Origin: Streptococcus oralis
Lineage (GTDB): Bacteria; Bacillota; Bacilli; Lactobacillales; Streptococcaceae
Direction: 5' to 3'
NCBI GenBank assembly: GCA_905370255.1
Contig: CAJPKC010000035.1
Location: 1 to 8,517 of the forward strand
Length of the DNA: 8,517 bases
A program made the position numbers and the translations under genes. The notes beneath the pieces are model-generated. The model worked only from the letters and a program-made list of their open reading frames with translations. It did not search any database and had not been told where the DNA came from. Shown here in pieces: positions 1 through 6,362 of this stretch (positions within the stretch are counted from its first letter, which is position 1; every line of letters begins with the position of its first letter).

Positions 1-398
1 GTATTATCAAGCATGATTCCATGTTTATCAAAATAGTACCATTTTCCGTGAATTTTTTTCCAATTTAGAGCAGGTTTGTTTGCTTCATAGAAGCGCCAGA
101 TATTTTCTTCAAATACCCAACCATTTTTTTTGACTTCTGGAGCTTTTGTCTCTTCTTTCTTGTCTGAACTTGTACTTGGAGTTGTAGTAGATGTTGTAGG
201 GAGGCTTGATCTTGTTTCAGTAGAAGGAGCAGTTTCCTTGGTTGAAGGGGTGCTCTTTTTTTCTTTTTCTGTAGTTGTAGTTTCTTGTGTCTTTTCTACT
301 GTAGTAGTTTGTAGGTGTTTTTCTTCAGCAAAAGCTGGATTTGTTGCAAATCCTAGAAAAGTAAGCGTGATGGCACTTGCCAAGAGCGTTTTTTTCAC
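1..398 (-). CDS. Secreted choline-binding/cell-wall-binding repeat protein, N-terminal part (runs off left edge)
   Basis: Only the first 132 residues are in the window; the 3' end lies beyond base 1. The start is a GTG at 398-396, supported by an AGGAG ribosome site (412-408) nine bases upstream and by the signal peptide that begins there (VKKTLLASAITLTFLGFATNPAFA in type; likely signal peptidase cleavage after AFA near residue 24). Residues 25-91 are a low-complexity linker rich in Thr, Ser, Glu and Lys, typical of a wall-spanning spacer. From about residue 92 two aromatic repeats begin (NGWVFEENIWRFYE, then GKWYYFDKHGIML at 118-130), which match the cell-wall-binding repeats that bind choline on teichoic acids in mitis-group streptococci. 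The protein is therefore expected to be exported and held on the cell surface. The catalytic or adhesive domain, if any, is outside the window, so autolysin versus adhesin cannot be decided. Reading frame was checked base by base across the segment. Confidence 0.85.
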   Translation of the reverse strand, partial: MKKTLLASAITLTFLGFATNPAFAEEKHLQTTTVEKTQETTTTEKEKKSTPSTKETAPSTETRSSLPTTSTTTPSTSSDKKEETKAPEVKKNGWVFEENIWRFYEANKPALNWKKIHGKWYYFDKHGIMLDN

Positions 399-450
399 TT
401 GTTTGATCTCCTATTTTTTTAATAATCTCTTTTTAAAATGTCATTAGAAA

Positions 451-493
451 AGCACCTCATGTGGAAAAACTAGTCGCCAACTGTTGAGGTGCT
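451..493 (-). terminator. Hairpin with T-rich tail between DUF3397 gene and choline-binding protein gene
   Basis: AGCACCTCA (451-459) and TGAGGTGCT (485-493) are perfect 9-base inverted repeats around a 25-base loop. Read on the minus strand the second arm runs straight into TTTTCT, as expected for an intrinsic terminator of the DUF3397 gene ending at 508. The loop is long for a simple terminator and has a possible TGG/CCA inner pairing, so an attenuator role for the downstream GTG gene is an alternative. No strong promoter is visible between the hairpin and that gene; the best I see is a weak ATGACA-like -35. Confidence 0.65.
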
Positions 494-507
494 GGCATGA
501 TTTATTT

Positions 508-861
508 TTATTTCATCATGAAGATTTGAACAATCATAACGATGTAGATGAGCAATGTGAGTAGAAATCCAGCTCTCCAAAAGAATTTAAGGAATTTTGG
601 ATAATAAAAACTACGTTTTTTGCTCAAGAAGAAAAAGGCTAGAATGATTGCCAACAAAGATAAGGCTGCTCCCAATATCGGAAGTTGATTATGGGTAAAA
701 ACCTTTGCACTGATTAAATAATATTCAAAAATTAGAAAAGGAAAAGCCAAATCTGCAAAGTTAATCCCCTTTTTCTTTAGCTTGAAGAATCTACTAAAGA
801 TAATAGCCAAAGCCAAGGTTAGTACCAAAAGCAAGACGGAAGCGAGTTTCATTAAAATCAT
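508..861 (-). CDS. DUF3397-type small integral membrane protein
   Basis: This 117-residue protein is strongly hydrophobic, with four predicted membrane helices at about residues 4-23, 35-53, 60-80 and 92-113, and basic loops (KLKKK at 27-31, SKKR at 80-83). Length, topology and overall look match the uncharacterised Firmicute family DUF3397; I assign it from memory and no function is known to me. Two in-frame ATGs are possible, at 861 and 852. Neither has a Shine-Dalgarno, but a TG-extended -10 element ends six bases before the ATG at 861, so a leaderless transcript beginning at or next to that ATG best explains the start. It is transcribed away from the symporter gene and toward the choline-binding gene, from which the 451-493 hairpin separates it. 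Confidence 0.75.
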   Translation of the reverse strand: MILMKLASVLLLVLTLALAIIFSRFFKLKKKGINFADLAFPFLIFEYYLISAKVFTHNQLPILGAALSLLAIILAFFFLSKKRSFYYPKFLKFFWRAGFLLTLLIYIVMIVQIFMMK

Positions 862-867
862 AACAAT

Positions 868-896
868 ATTGTATCATAAAATTTGAATAAAAGGAA
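868..896 (-). promoter_or_regulatory. Extended -10 promoter of the DUF3397 gene, apparently leaderless
   Basis: On the minus strand TGATACAAT occupies 876-868, giving -10 TACAAT (873-868) with a TG extension. The -35 position 17 bases upstream reads TTCCTT (896-891), which is weak, as is common for TG-extended promoters. Only six bases (ATTGTT) separate the -10 from the ATG at 861, so initiation about seven bases downstream would fall on the start codon itself. Confidence 0.6.
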
Positions 897-919
897 AGCA
901 TATTCCTTGATTTAACAGT

Positions 920-934
920 GTTTTTCTAAAAATT
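920..934 (+). promoter_or_regulatory. Possible CodY box upstream of the symporter operon
   Basis: GTTTTTCTAAAAATT matches 12 of 15 positions of the CodY consensus AATTTTCWGAAAATT (mismatches at positions 1, 2 and 9). It sits just upstream of the candidate -35 at 936-941. CodY commonly represses amino-acid uptake genes in streptococci, which would suit the neighbour. Three-mismatch matches are common in AT-rich DNA, so this is weak. Confidence 0.25.
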
Positions 935-1112
935 TTTGTTTAGAAACTGATTTTTTATACTATATCAAACATCAATATGATTTACTTTGTAAAGTTGGAG
1001 TAGTTTGAACCTTCATTATAAATCTTTTTTATGGTGACAATAAAAAATATATATTAGTCAGGAGAGAAGAATAGTAGTAGAATGAGTAGCAAATAAAACA
1101 AAGGAGTTTCTT

Positions 1113-2363
1113 ATGAAATTAGTTACTTTATGGTCAAAACTCTCACTAGGCATTCAATTATTGGTGGCTTTGGTCTTTGGTGTTATCGCTGCACTTATCT
1201 GGCCACAATTTTCAGGCTTTTATCAATTTTTAGGTCAAGCCTTTATTAAATTGATCAATATGGTTATCATTCCGCTAATCTTCCCAACCATCGTTGTTGC
1301 AGTAGCTGGAGTTATCGGAAAAAAATCTTTCGGGAAAATTTTGACCAAGAGTTTGGTTTACTTTTTTGCTGTAACAACTGCCATGACTCTTTTGTTTGTA
1401 TTTGCTAGTTACTATTTAGGATTTGGTCAAGGAGTGAACATCGGTCAAACTGGTGGAAACCTTGATGGTATCGCCAACAATGTAAAATTTAGCGAATTTC
1501 TCCTTGGTTTTATTCCATCAAATATCGTTAAATCTCTTTCAGATGGCGCTCTATTGCCAATTATCGTTTTTGCAATCTTTCTTGGTTACGGAATTGGGAA
1601 TCTTAAGTCTGAGAAATCTCAGAAGATTATTGAAGGTTTCCAAATCTGGATTGAAGCCATCTACAAGATTGTTGCAGTGATTGTTAAACTATCACCGATT
1701 GGAATTTTTGGATTTATCGCCAAAGATGTTGCAACGACTGGTGTTGACAAATTGATTGGACTTGGTCAATTTGTAATCGGAACTTATTTGGCTTATGCTG
1801 TTTTGGTTCTCCTTATTTTCCCTTTGATTGCTGTCTTCTTTAAAGTACCATATTTGTCAGCCTTTCGTGAAAATTGGAGTCTCTTGACTCTGGCTTTTGT
1901 TACTGGAAGTTCTAGTGTGGTCTTGCCATCACTTCTTAAAGATTTGAAAAAACAGGGCCATGACGAGCATACAATTGATTTAGTTGTTCCTTTAGGATAT
2001 ACTTTTAATTTAGAAGGAGCAGCAGTTTATTTCTCTGTAGCGACAATCTTTATCGCGCATGCCTACGGCATTCAATTTTCTTTATCAAGTCTCTTGTTTA
2101 CTGTTTTGCTTTTGACCTTGATTGGAAAAACTGCGGCAACTGTGCCATCAGGGGCTATCGTGGTTCTATTAGCAGCAGCACCTCAACTGGGATTGCCAGT
2201 TGAAGGAGTGGCCTTGATTTTTGCAGTTGATTTCTTTGTCAATGCTGGACGTACTATGATCAATGTTTTGGGTCAAATCTTAACAGTCAGCGTTATTGAA
2301 AAAACAGAAGGATATATTTTAGAAGAAGAAAAGGAAAGCCAATTATCAGTCAGCTTTTCTTAA
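1113..2363 (+). CDS. Dicarboxylate/amino acid:cation symporter (SLC1/DAACS family)
   Basis: A 416-residue membrane transporter of the Na+- or H+-coupled glutamate/dicarboxylate symporter family (GltP, DctA, SstT and the archaeal GltPh). It starts at ATG 1113, six bases after AAGGAG (1101-1106). The family landmarks are present in order: the N-terminal scaffold helices, the serine-rich HP1 tip (SSS at 266-268), the TM7 signature site (NLEGA at 299-303), the HP2 loop (KTAATVPSG at 339-347), and the TM8 substrate helix (D373, N377, R380, T381, N384). Compared with GltPh, as I recall it, TM7 NMDGT is changed to NLEGA and TM8 Asp394 is Asn377, while Asp390, Arg397, Thr398 and Asn401 are kept. The conserved Arg suggests a carboxylate-bearing substrate, but the altered Thr314 and Asp394 positions argue against plain aspartate/glutamate; serine, cystine, a dicarboxylate or another acid are open. 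The next gene follows 13 bases later in the same direction, so the two are almost certainly co-transcribed. Confidence 0.9.
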   Translation: MKLVTLWSKLSLGIQLLVALVFGVIAALIWPQFSGFYQFLGQAFIKLINMVIIPLIFPTIVVAVAGVIGKKSFGKILTKSLVYFFAVTTAMTLLFVFASYYLGFGQGVNIGQTGGNLDGIANNVKFSEFLLGFIPSNIVKSLSDGALLPIIVFAIFLGYGIGNLKSEKSQKIIEGFQIWIEAIYKIVAVIVKLSPIGIFGFIAKDVATTGVDKLIGLGQFVIGTYLAYAVLVLLIFPLIAVFFKVPYLSAFRENWSLLTLAFVTGSSSVVLPSLLKDLKKQGHDEHTIDLVVPLGYTFNLEGAAVYFSVATIFIAHAYGIQFSLSSLLFTVLLLTLIGKTAATVPSGAIVVLLAAAPQLGLPVEGVALIFAVDFFVNAGRTMINVLGQILTVSVIEKTEGYILEEEKESQLSVSFS

Positions 2364-2376
2364 GGAGATATAAATA

Positions 2377-3318
2377 ATGAGTGAAGCAAAAGTTTATGTG
2401 ATTCATGAGAATCTAGAATGGACTCAACATTTAGTGAAATGGTTGGAAGAATTAGAAGTCCCTTATGAACTATGGGATTTGTCTAGTGGGATTTTAGATT
2501 TGCAAAGCCCACCGCCGCAAGGTATCTTTTACAATCGTATGTCTGCCTCTTCACACACAAGAGGACATCGTTATGCGCCAGAATTTACAGAGCAGGTGAT
2601 TACTTGGTTAGAAGCTCACGGACGCAAGGTTGTGAATGGAACTGGAGCTATCAACCTAGAAATCAGTAAAGTCAAACAATATTTGAAGTTAAACGAGTCT
2701 GGTATTGAGACTCCTGCGACAGTTGCAGTTTTAGGTCAAGAAAATATCATTGAAGCAGCAAGAAAATTGAACATTTATCCTTTGATTACCAAGCACAATC
2801 GAGCAGGTAAGGGATTAGGCGTTCAACTCTTTCAAAATGAAGAAGAACTTGAAGCTTATGTCAATAGTCCTCTCTTTGAACCATCAGTGGACGGGATTAC
2901 CTTGTTACAAGCCTACATCAAGCCAAGTGATGGACGTATCCGTCGTTCAGAGTTTATCAATCAAAAGTTTCTCTATACTGTTTCGATTGATTCTTCAGAT
3001 GGTTTCCAACTGTGTCCAGCAGATGGTTGTCAAATTGGCAAGAGACCAGAACAACTAGAAACGTCTGAAAAATTCCAGATTACAGAACCTTTACCAGATT
3101 CTCGAAGAGAAGCTTATGAGAACTTCCTTAAGAATGCTCAGATTGAAGTTGCTGCTATTGAATGGGTTCAGTCAGAGAGTGGTGATATTTATGTTTATGA
3201 TGTAAATACCAACACAAACTACAATCCTACCGCAGAAAAAAATGCCAATATTTTTGCTCACCAACATTTGGCTCAATATCTAAAATCAGAGTTGCAAGCC
3301 CTAACGAGTGGACAATAA
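2377..3318 (+). CDS. ATP-grasp family ligase (RimK-like), substrate unknown
   Basis: A soluble 313-residue protein with ATP-grasp architecture. The start ATG at 2377 has AAGGAG (2362-2367), which overlaps the stop codon of the symporter gene. Residues 4-90 form a Rossmann-like pre-ATP-grasp domain containing the distinctive stretch FYNRMSASSHTRGHRYAPE (51-69). The ATP lid follows: K139 and the glycine-rich AGKGLGV loop (143-149), then DGITLLQAYI (172-181), the basic RIRR (187-190), and the metal-binding end with E262 and D275/N277 (YDVNTNTN). This supports ATP- and Mg-dependent formation of an acyl phosphate and ligation to an amine, the chemistry of RimK and relatives. A CPADGC motif (213-218) and the SSHTRGHR stretch recall an uncharacterised ATP-grasp group that I remember from proteobacteria. 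The substrate is not known. Placement behind an amino-acid-type transporter suggests that it acts on the imported compound, which is inference. Confidence 0.8.
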   Translation: MSEAKVYVIHENLEWTQHLVKWLEELEVPYELWDLSSGILDLQSPPPQGIFYNRMSASSHTRGHRYAPEFTEQVITWLEAHGRKVVNGTGAINLEISKVKQYLKLNESGIETPATVAVLGQENIIEAARKLNIYPLITKHNRAGKGLGVQLFQNEEELEAYVNSPLFEPSVDGITLLQAYIKPSDGRIRRSEFINQKFLYTVSIDSSDGFQLCPADGCQIGKRPEQLETSEKFQITEPLPDSRREAYENFLKNAQIEVAAIEWVQSESGDIYVYDVNTNTNYNPTAEKNANIFAHQHLAQYLKSELQALTSGQ

Positions 3319-3329
3319 AGTACTAAAGA

Positions 3330-3360
3330 AAATCCCCCAGTATCAATGACTGGGGGATTT
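3330..3360 (+). terminator. Strong bidirectional intrinsic terminator
   Basis: A 12-base perfect stem (3330-3341 with 3349-3360; core ATCCCCCAGT/ACTGGGGGAT) with a seven-base loop ATCAATG. On the plus strand it is followed by ATCTGTTTTTG and ends the symporter-ligase unit 12 bases after its stop codon. On the minus strand the stem runs into TTTTCTTT and serves the convergent YihY gene ending at 3393. Confidence 0.93.
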
Positions 3361-3392
3361 ATCTGTTTTTGTTACATACAAGTATATGAGAA

Positions 3393-4256
3393 TTATTGAT
3401 TGACCTTGAAATCTGGATCTTTTAGGTTTTGAACACTGGCATTGATGACGGCACCGATAATTAATATCTTGGCAATGATAATGAACCAGAACATCATGAC
3501 AACGACGACAATCGAACTGAAAAATCTAACGTCAACGAGATAATTGACATAATTGTTGAAATAAGCTGCAAAGATGTTTAATAAAGCAATCGTCGTAACT
3601 AGTACAAAGAGACTTCCAGGTATGACGTAGCGAATCTTACTTACTTTAACATTTGGTAGGAAATAATAGAGCATGATTACGATTGCAAAAAGAAAGGCAT
3701 AAATCAGCGGTCCTGTAAAATCTTGTAGATATGAAAACAGAGCACTCTCAGATTTCCAGTAGTTTTTAAGCAAATCCAATAGCATATGGCCAAACATACT
3801 GAGGAATAATGCAAGCGCAAAGAGAATTTGAAGTCCAAAGCTAACTAAGAGGCTCATCAGCTGATGTGAGATAATTCCTCTATTTTTTGCAACTCCATAG
3901 GCTTTATTAAAGGCCTTCTGAAGAAAATCCATGGATTTGGAGAAAGTCCAAAGAGCTGATAAGATAGCAAAACTTAGTAAACCTGTTGATGGTTGAGTCA
4001 GAACTTCTCTGACAATTTTTGCAACAACTTCATAGATTGTATCTGGTAAAAATTCCTTGATTGTTAATAGAAAGTTTGAGATGGGAATTTGAAAGTAGGG
4101 TAAGATATTGACCACTATCATGAGTAAAGGGAAGATTGAAATCAACCAATAGTAGGCAACAGCAACGCTGGTTAGCTCGCTATCAGAGGCTTGATAGTAG
4201 TGTAAAAAAGCTTTTAATAATGGTCTATCGTTCAGCTGTTTCCACAACTTTTTCAT
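3393..4256 (-). CDS. yihY: YihY/BrkB family integral membrane protein
   Basis: A 287-residue polytopic membrane protein of the YihY/virulence-factor-BrkB family (once annotated as ribonuclease BN). The start ATG at 4256 has a GGAGG ribosome site (4269-4265) eight bases away. Helices are expected near residues 32-52, 92-110, 133-160, 180-200, 210-235 and 245-275. Family-like landmarks are SVAVAYYWLISIFPLL (30-45), ALWTFSKSMDFLQKAFNKAYG (within 101-121) and LPNVKVSKIRYVIPGSLF (200-217). Length is usual for the family. The molecular function is not established; a transport or envelope role is often proposed, and the old RNase BN assignment is wrong because that activity belongs to another gene. 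It is the last gene of the minus-strand operon, 37 bases after the antiporter, with the terminator at 3330-3360 just downstream. Confidence 0.9.
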   Translation of the reverse strand: MKKLWKQLNDRPLLKAFLHYYQASDSELTSVAVAYYWLISIFPLLMIVVNILPYFQIPISNFLLTIKEFLPDTIYEVVAKIVREVLTQPSTGLLSFAILSALWTFSKSMDFLQKAFNKAYGVAKNRGIISHQLMSLLVSFGLQILFALALFLSMFGHMLLDLLKNYWKSESALFSYLQDFTGPLIYAFLFAIVIMLYYFLPNVKVSKIRYVIPGSLFVLVTTIALLNIFAAYFNNYVNYLVDVRFFSSIVVVVMMFWFIIIAKILIIGAVINASVQNLKDPDFKVNQ

Positions 4257-4293
4257 TTCACAAACCTCCAGTTTTTCTTGTTTTGTATAGACT

Positions 4294-6348
4294 TTAATTT
4301 CTTCGAACTAATTCCATCATATCGTAAGGTAAGGTATTAGCAGATTCTTTTAAGGAATAGGTTTCTAAATTATTGACATTTTGGCGTAGCTTTTTGACAT
4401 ACTGAGCTGAGATGAGTTTTTGAGCTTCGTATTCAAAGATACACTTACGTTCAAGGTAGTAACCTCTAAGCATTTCATCAATATTATTGGGTTTGATACG
4501 ATTGATAACCCGCTCCACAAAGGCGCCACTTGTAATATGACTGGTTTCACGGAGACGAGATTCCTGCATGAAGCTGATCAGAGAACTTTTATAAATCCCT
4601 TTGAGGTTTTCCAAACTCTCGATGATAATTTCAGTATTAGCTAGGTAGAGTTCTGCAATCTGGTCATAATCAATGGCAAGAAGTCGCTGTTTTTCCTTGT
4701 CTTTCCATGAACGGAATGTTTTCCCAAATGTGAGCAATTCATGAAGTAGAAAACGAAGAATGCGTATGGAGACAAGGAAGTAGTAGGTTAGTCGAGAAGC
4801 AAAGTTTCGCTTAATATTTTTCTCCATATTTTTCAAGTAGCGTTGGTAGACACGATAAGCACGATCTCCAATCTTCCCTTCTTCATAGGCTTGTTCCAAG
4901 CCATCGCTTTCAACACTGAGAATCAAGAGTTTAAGAGCTTCCCAGTCCTCCTGAATTTCTTTGTTTTCTTGACTAAGAATAAGATTTTCAATACGTCCAT
5001 GATAATTGTCAATAGCCGCATAGAGTGGAACCTTGTTTTTTGTGTTCTCTAAATCCTTCTCTAACTCCATGGCGACATCATTTAAGATAGCGATGTGCAT
5101 GAGCTGATCCTTAGATGGTTCTTTCTCTTCGGAAAGGTGTGGAAGTACCAGTAATCCTGTAAGGAAACTGACAAGTGTTACACCAGCTACGAGGAAGAGA
5201 AGAAGAGGATATTCTTGTTCTAGATTAGATGGTATCAAAAGGATAGTGGCAATGGATACAGTTCCCTTGACGCCAGAAAAGGTAAGGAGAAGCATATCTT
5301 TGACATACTTGTCTAAGCTTTTATGAAGTTTCTTGATCCGAAAAGCGTAAAAGCCGTAAATCATCACAAAGCGGATGGCAAAGAGTAGGAAGGTCAAGAG
5401 AAAAACGCTGACTAAGAGAAGCACTTTGTTGTAAAATGCACTCTTAAGAATTGGTTCAGCAATCATTTCCAGTTCCATCCCAAGAATGACAAAGACAGAA
5501 CCATTGAGCATGAAGGTTACAGTGTGCCAAACAGTCTCGGTAACAGTATCAACCTGAGCTTCAAGCAGATTGATTTTTTTGAAACGACTGGCTTTCAAAA
5601 TCCCAGCGACTACAACGGCGATAATACCTGAGACATGAATTTCTTCAGCTATGAAAAATGTCAAGAGGGGCAAACTGAGTTCTAGCAAGAGCTCACTTGC
5701 GATATCTGTTGCGCGGACACTGAGTAGAAAAGTATGGAGGAAGCGATTGATTAGGGCTGTTATCAAGCCGACTGCAAAACCTCCAACAATGGAAATGGCT
5801 AATGAAGTTCCGGCTTGGGTAAGGGAGAATGTTCCTGTTGTCCAAGCGATGAGAGCCATTCGAAAGGCTACTAGTCCAGAAGCATCATTCAGAAGACCTT
5901 CCCCTTTTAGGATATTAGAGACCCGCTTTGGGAAGGAAAAGCGTTGAGAAAGGGATGCGAAGGCGACTAAGTCAGTAGGACCTAAAGCAGCACCAACTGC
6001 TACACAGGCGGCCAATGGAAGGCTAGCCCAAAGGACATGAGCGAGTCCCCCCATGCTCAGCGCTGAGATAAAGATAACTGGAAAAATCAAGTAGAGGACA
6101 ATCCGCCAGTGTTTTAGGATAGAAGTAATGTCTGCTTCTTGAGCCTCGCGAAAGAGTAGTGGGCCAATGACTAAAGCTAAGAATAACTCAGTATCTAAAT
6201 GATATTGGTTGTTGGGTAAACAAAGTCCAATTCCAATCCCTAACAAAATTTGAATCAGAGGCATGGGTAAAAAGGGCAGAAGCTTATTGGTCGTGCTAGA
6301 AACAATAAGAACTAGTAAAAATACTAAGAGATAAAAAAGTAAATTCAT
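4294..6348 (-). CDS. CPA1-family Na+/H+ antiporter (NhaP type) with long cytoplasmic tail
   Basis: A 684-residue monovalent cation/proton antiporter. About twelve membrane helices occupy residues 1-403, and a hydrophilic, mainly helical cytoplasmic tail covers about 404-684. CPA1 hallmarks are visible: GPTDLVA (123-129, canonical GPTDPVA), EGLLNDASG (150-158, with the ion-binding pair N154-D155), an in-membrane Arg at 326 (AIRFVMIYGF), and FSGVKGTVSIATIL (357-370), where the usual SGLRGAVS arginine is a Lys (K361). The family exchanges cytoplasmic Na+ (sometimes K+ or Li+) for external H+, serving pH and salt homeostasis; which ion is used here cannot be read from the sequence. The tail is similar in extent to that of other long bacterial CPA1 proteins and is probably regulatory. 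The start ATG at 6348 has AAGGAGG (6361-6355) six bases upstream, and that site overlaps the stop codon of the preceding gene, pointing to translational coupling. Confidence 0.92.
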   Translation of the reverse strand: MNLLFYLLVFLLVLIVSSTTNKLLPFLPMPLIQILLGIGIGLCLPNNQYHLDTELFLALVIGPLLFREAQEADITSILKHWRIVLYLIFPVIFISALSMGGLAHVLWASLPLAACVAVGAALGPTDLVAFASLSQRFSFPKRVSNILKGEGLLNDASGLVAFRMALIAWTTGTFSLTQAGTSLAISIVGGFAVGLITALINRFLHTFLLSVRATDIASELLLELSLPLLTFFIAEEIHVSGIIAVVVAGILKASRFKKINLLEAQVDTVTETVWHTVTFMLNGSVFVILGMELEMIAEPILKSAFYNKVLLLVSVFLLTFLLFAIRFVMIYGFYAFRIKKLHKSLDKYVKDMLLLTFSGVKGTVSIATILLIPSNLEQEYPLLLFLVAGVTLVSFLTGLLVLPHLSEEKEPSKDQLMHIAILNDVAMELEKDLENTKNKVPLYAAIDNYHGRIENLILSQENKEIQEDWEALKLLILSVESDGLEQAYEEGKIGDRAYRVYQRYLKNMEKNIKRNFASRLTYYFLVSIRILRFLLHELLTFGKTFRSWKDKEKQRLLAIDYDQIAELYLANTEIIIESLENLKGIYKSSLISFMQESRLRETSHITSGAFVERVINRIKPNNIDEMLRGYYLERKCIFEYEAQKLISAQYVKKLRQNVNNLETYSLKESANTLPYDMMELVRRN

Positions 6349-6354
6349 CTTCTA

Positions 6355-6362
6355 CCTCCTTA
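6355..6362 (-). promoter_or_regulatory. Ribosome site of the antiporter overlapping the upstream stop codon
   Basis: On the minus strand TAAGGAGG occupies 6362-6355: the TAA stop of the 84-residue protein (6362-6360) forms the first bases of the antiporter's Shine-Dalgarno. A ribosome ending on the small gene is thus positioned for re-initiation at 6348, which fixes the antiporter start and suggests coupled expression. Confidence 0.8.

Larger units (their letters stand above)
862..1112. other. Divergent intergenic region between DUF3397 and symporter genes
   Basis: This AT-rich spacer carries the DUF3397 promoter on the minus strand and must carry the symporter promoter on the plus strand. 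Two plus-strand promoter candidates are visible, neither strong: TTGTTT (936-941) with TACTAT (958-963), spacer 16; and TTGGAG (995-1000) with TATAAA (1017-1022), spacer 16. An inverted repeat TTTCTAAA/TTTAGAAA (923-930 and 939-946), extended by CAG/CTG (916-918, 947-949), overlaps the first -35. A smaller palindrome TTTAC-TTT-GTAAA lies at 981-993. No small gene with a credible ribosome site is seen here. Confidence 0.5.

Noticed and set aside
130..447. Plus-strand open frame rich in Val, Ser and Phe
   Set aside because: It is the antisense of the Thr/Ser/Lys-rich linker and signal peptide of the choline-binding gene. It has no ribosome site, and its composition is what the complement of that linker would give.
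1082..1096. Four-codon mini-ORF (MSSK) in the symporter leader
   Set aside because: The only purine-rich stretch upstream (AGGAGAG near 1060) is about 18 bases away, and the peptide has no feature suggesting a regulatory leader.
862..1112. Riboswitch or T-box leader for the symporter
   Set aside because: I found no T-box sequence, no terminator/antiterminator pair and no known aptamer core in the spacer.
2837..3058. 73-residue open frame in another frame of the ATP-grasp gene
   Set aside because: It is entirely inside the conserved ATP-grasp coding sequence and has no convincing start or domain.
4365..5052. Short open frames on both strands within the antiporter tail (4365-4550, 4420-4644, 4843-5052)
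   Set aside because: All are shadows of the antiporter reading frame, without ribosome sites or composition typical of real proteins.
5651..5947. 98-residue plus-strand open frame, Arg/Lys-rich
   Set aside because: It lies antisense within the well-supported antiporter gene, over its conserved GLLND region, with no ribosome site or recognisable domain.
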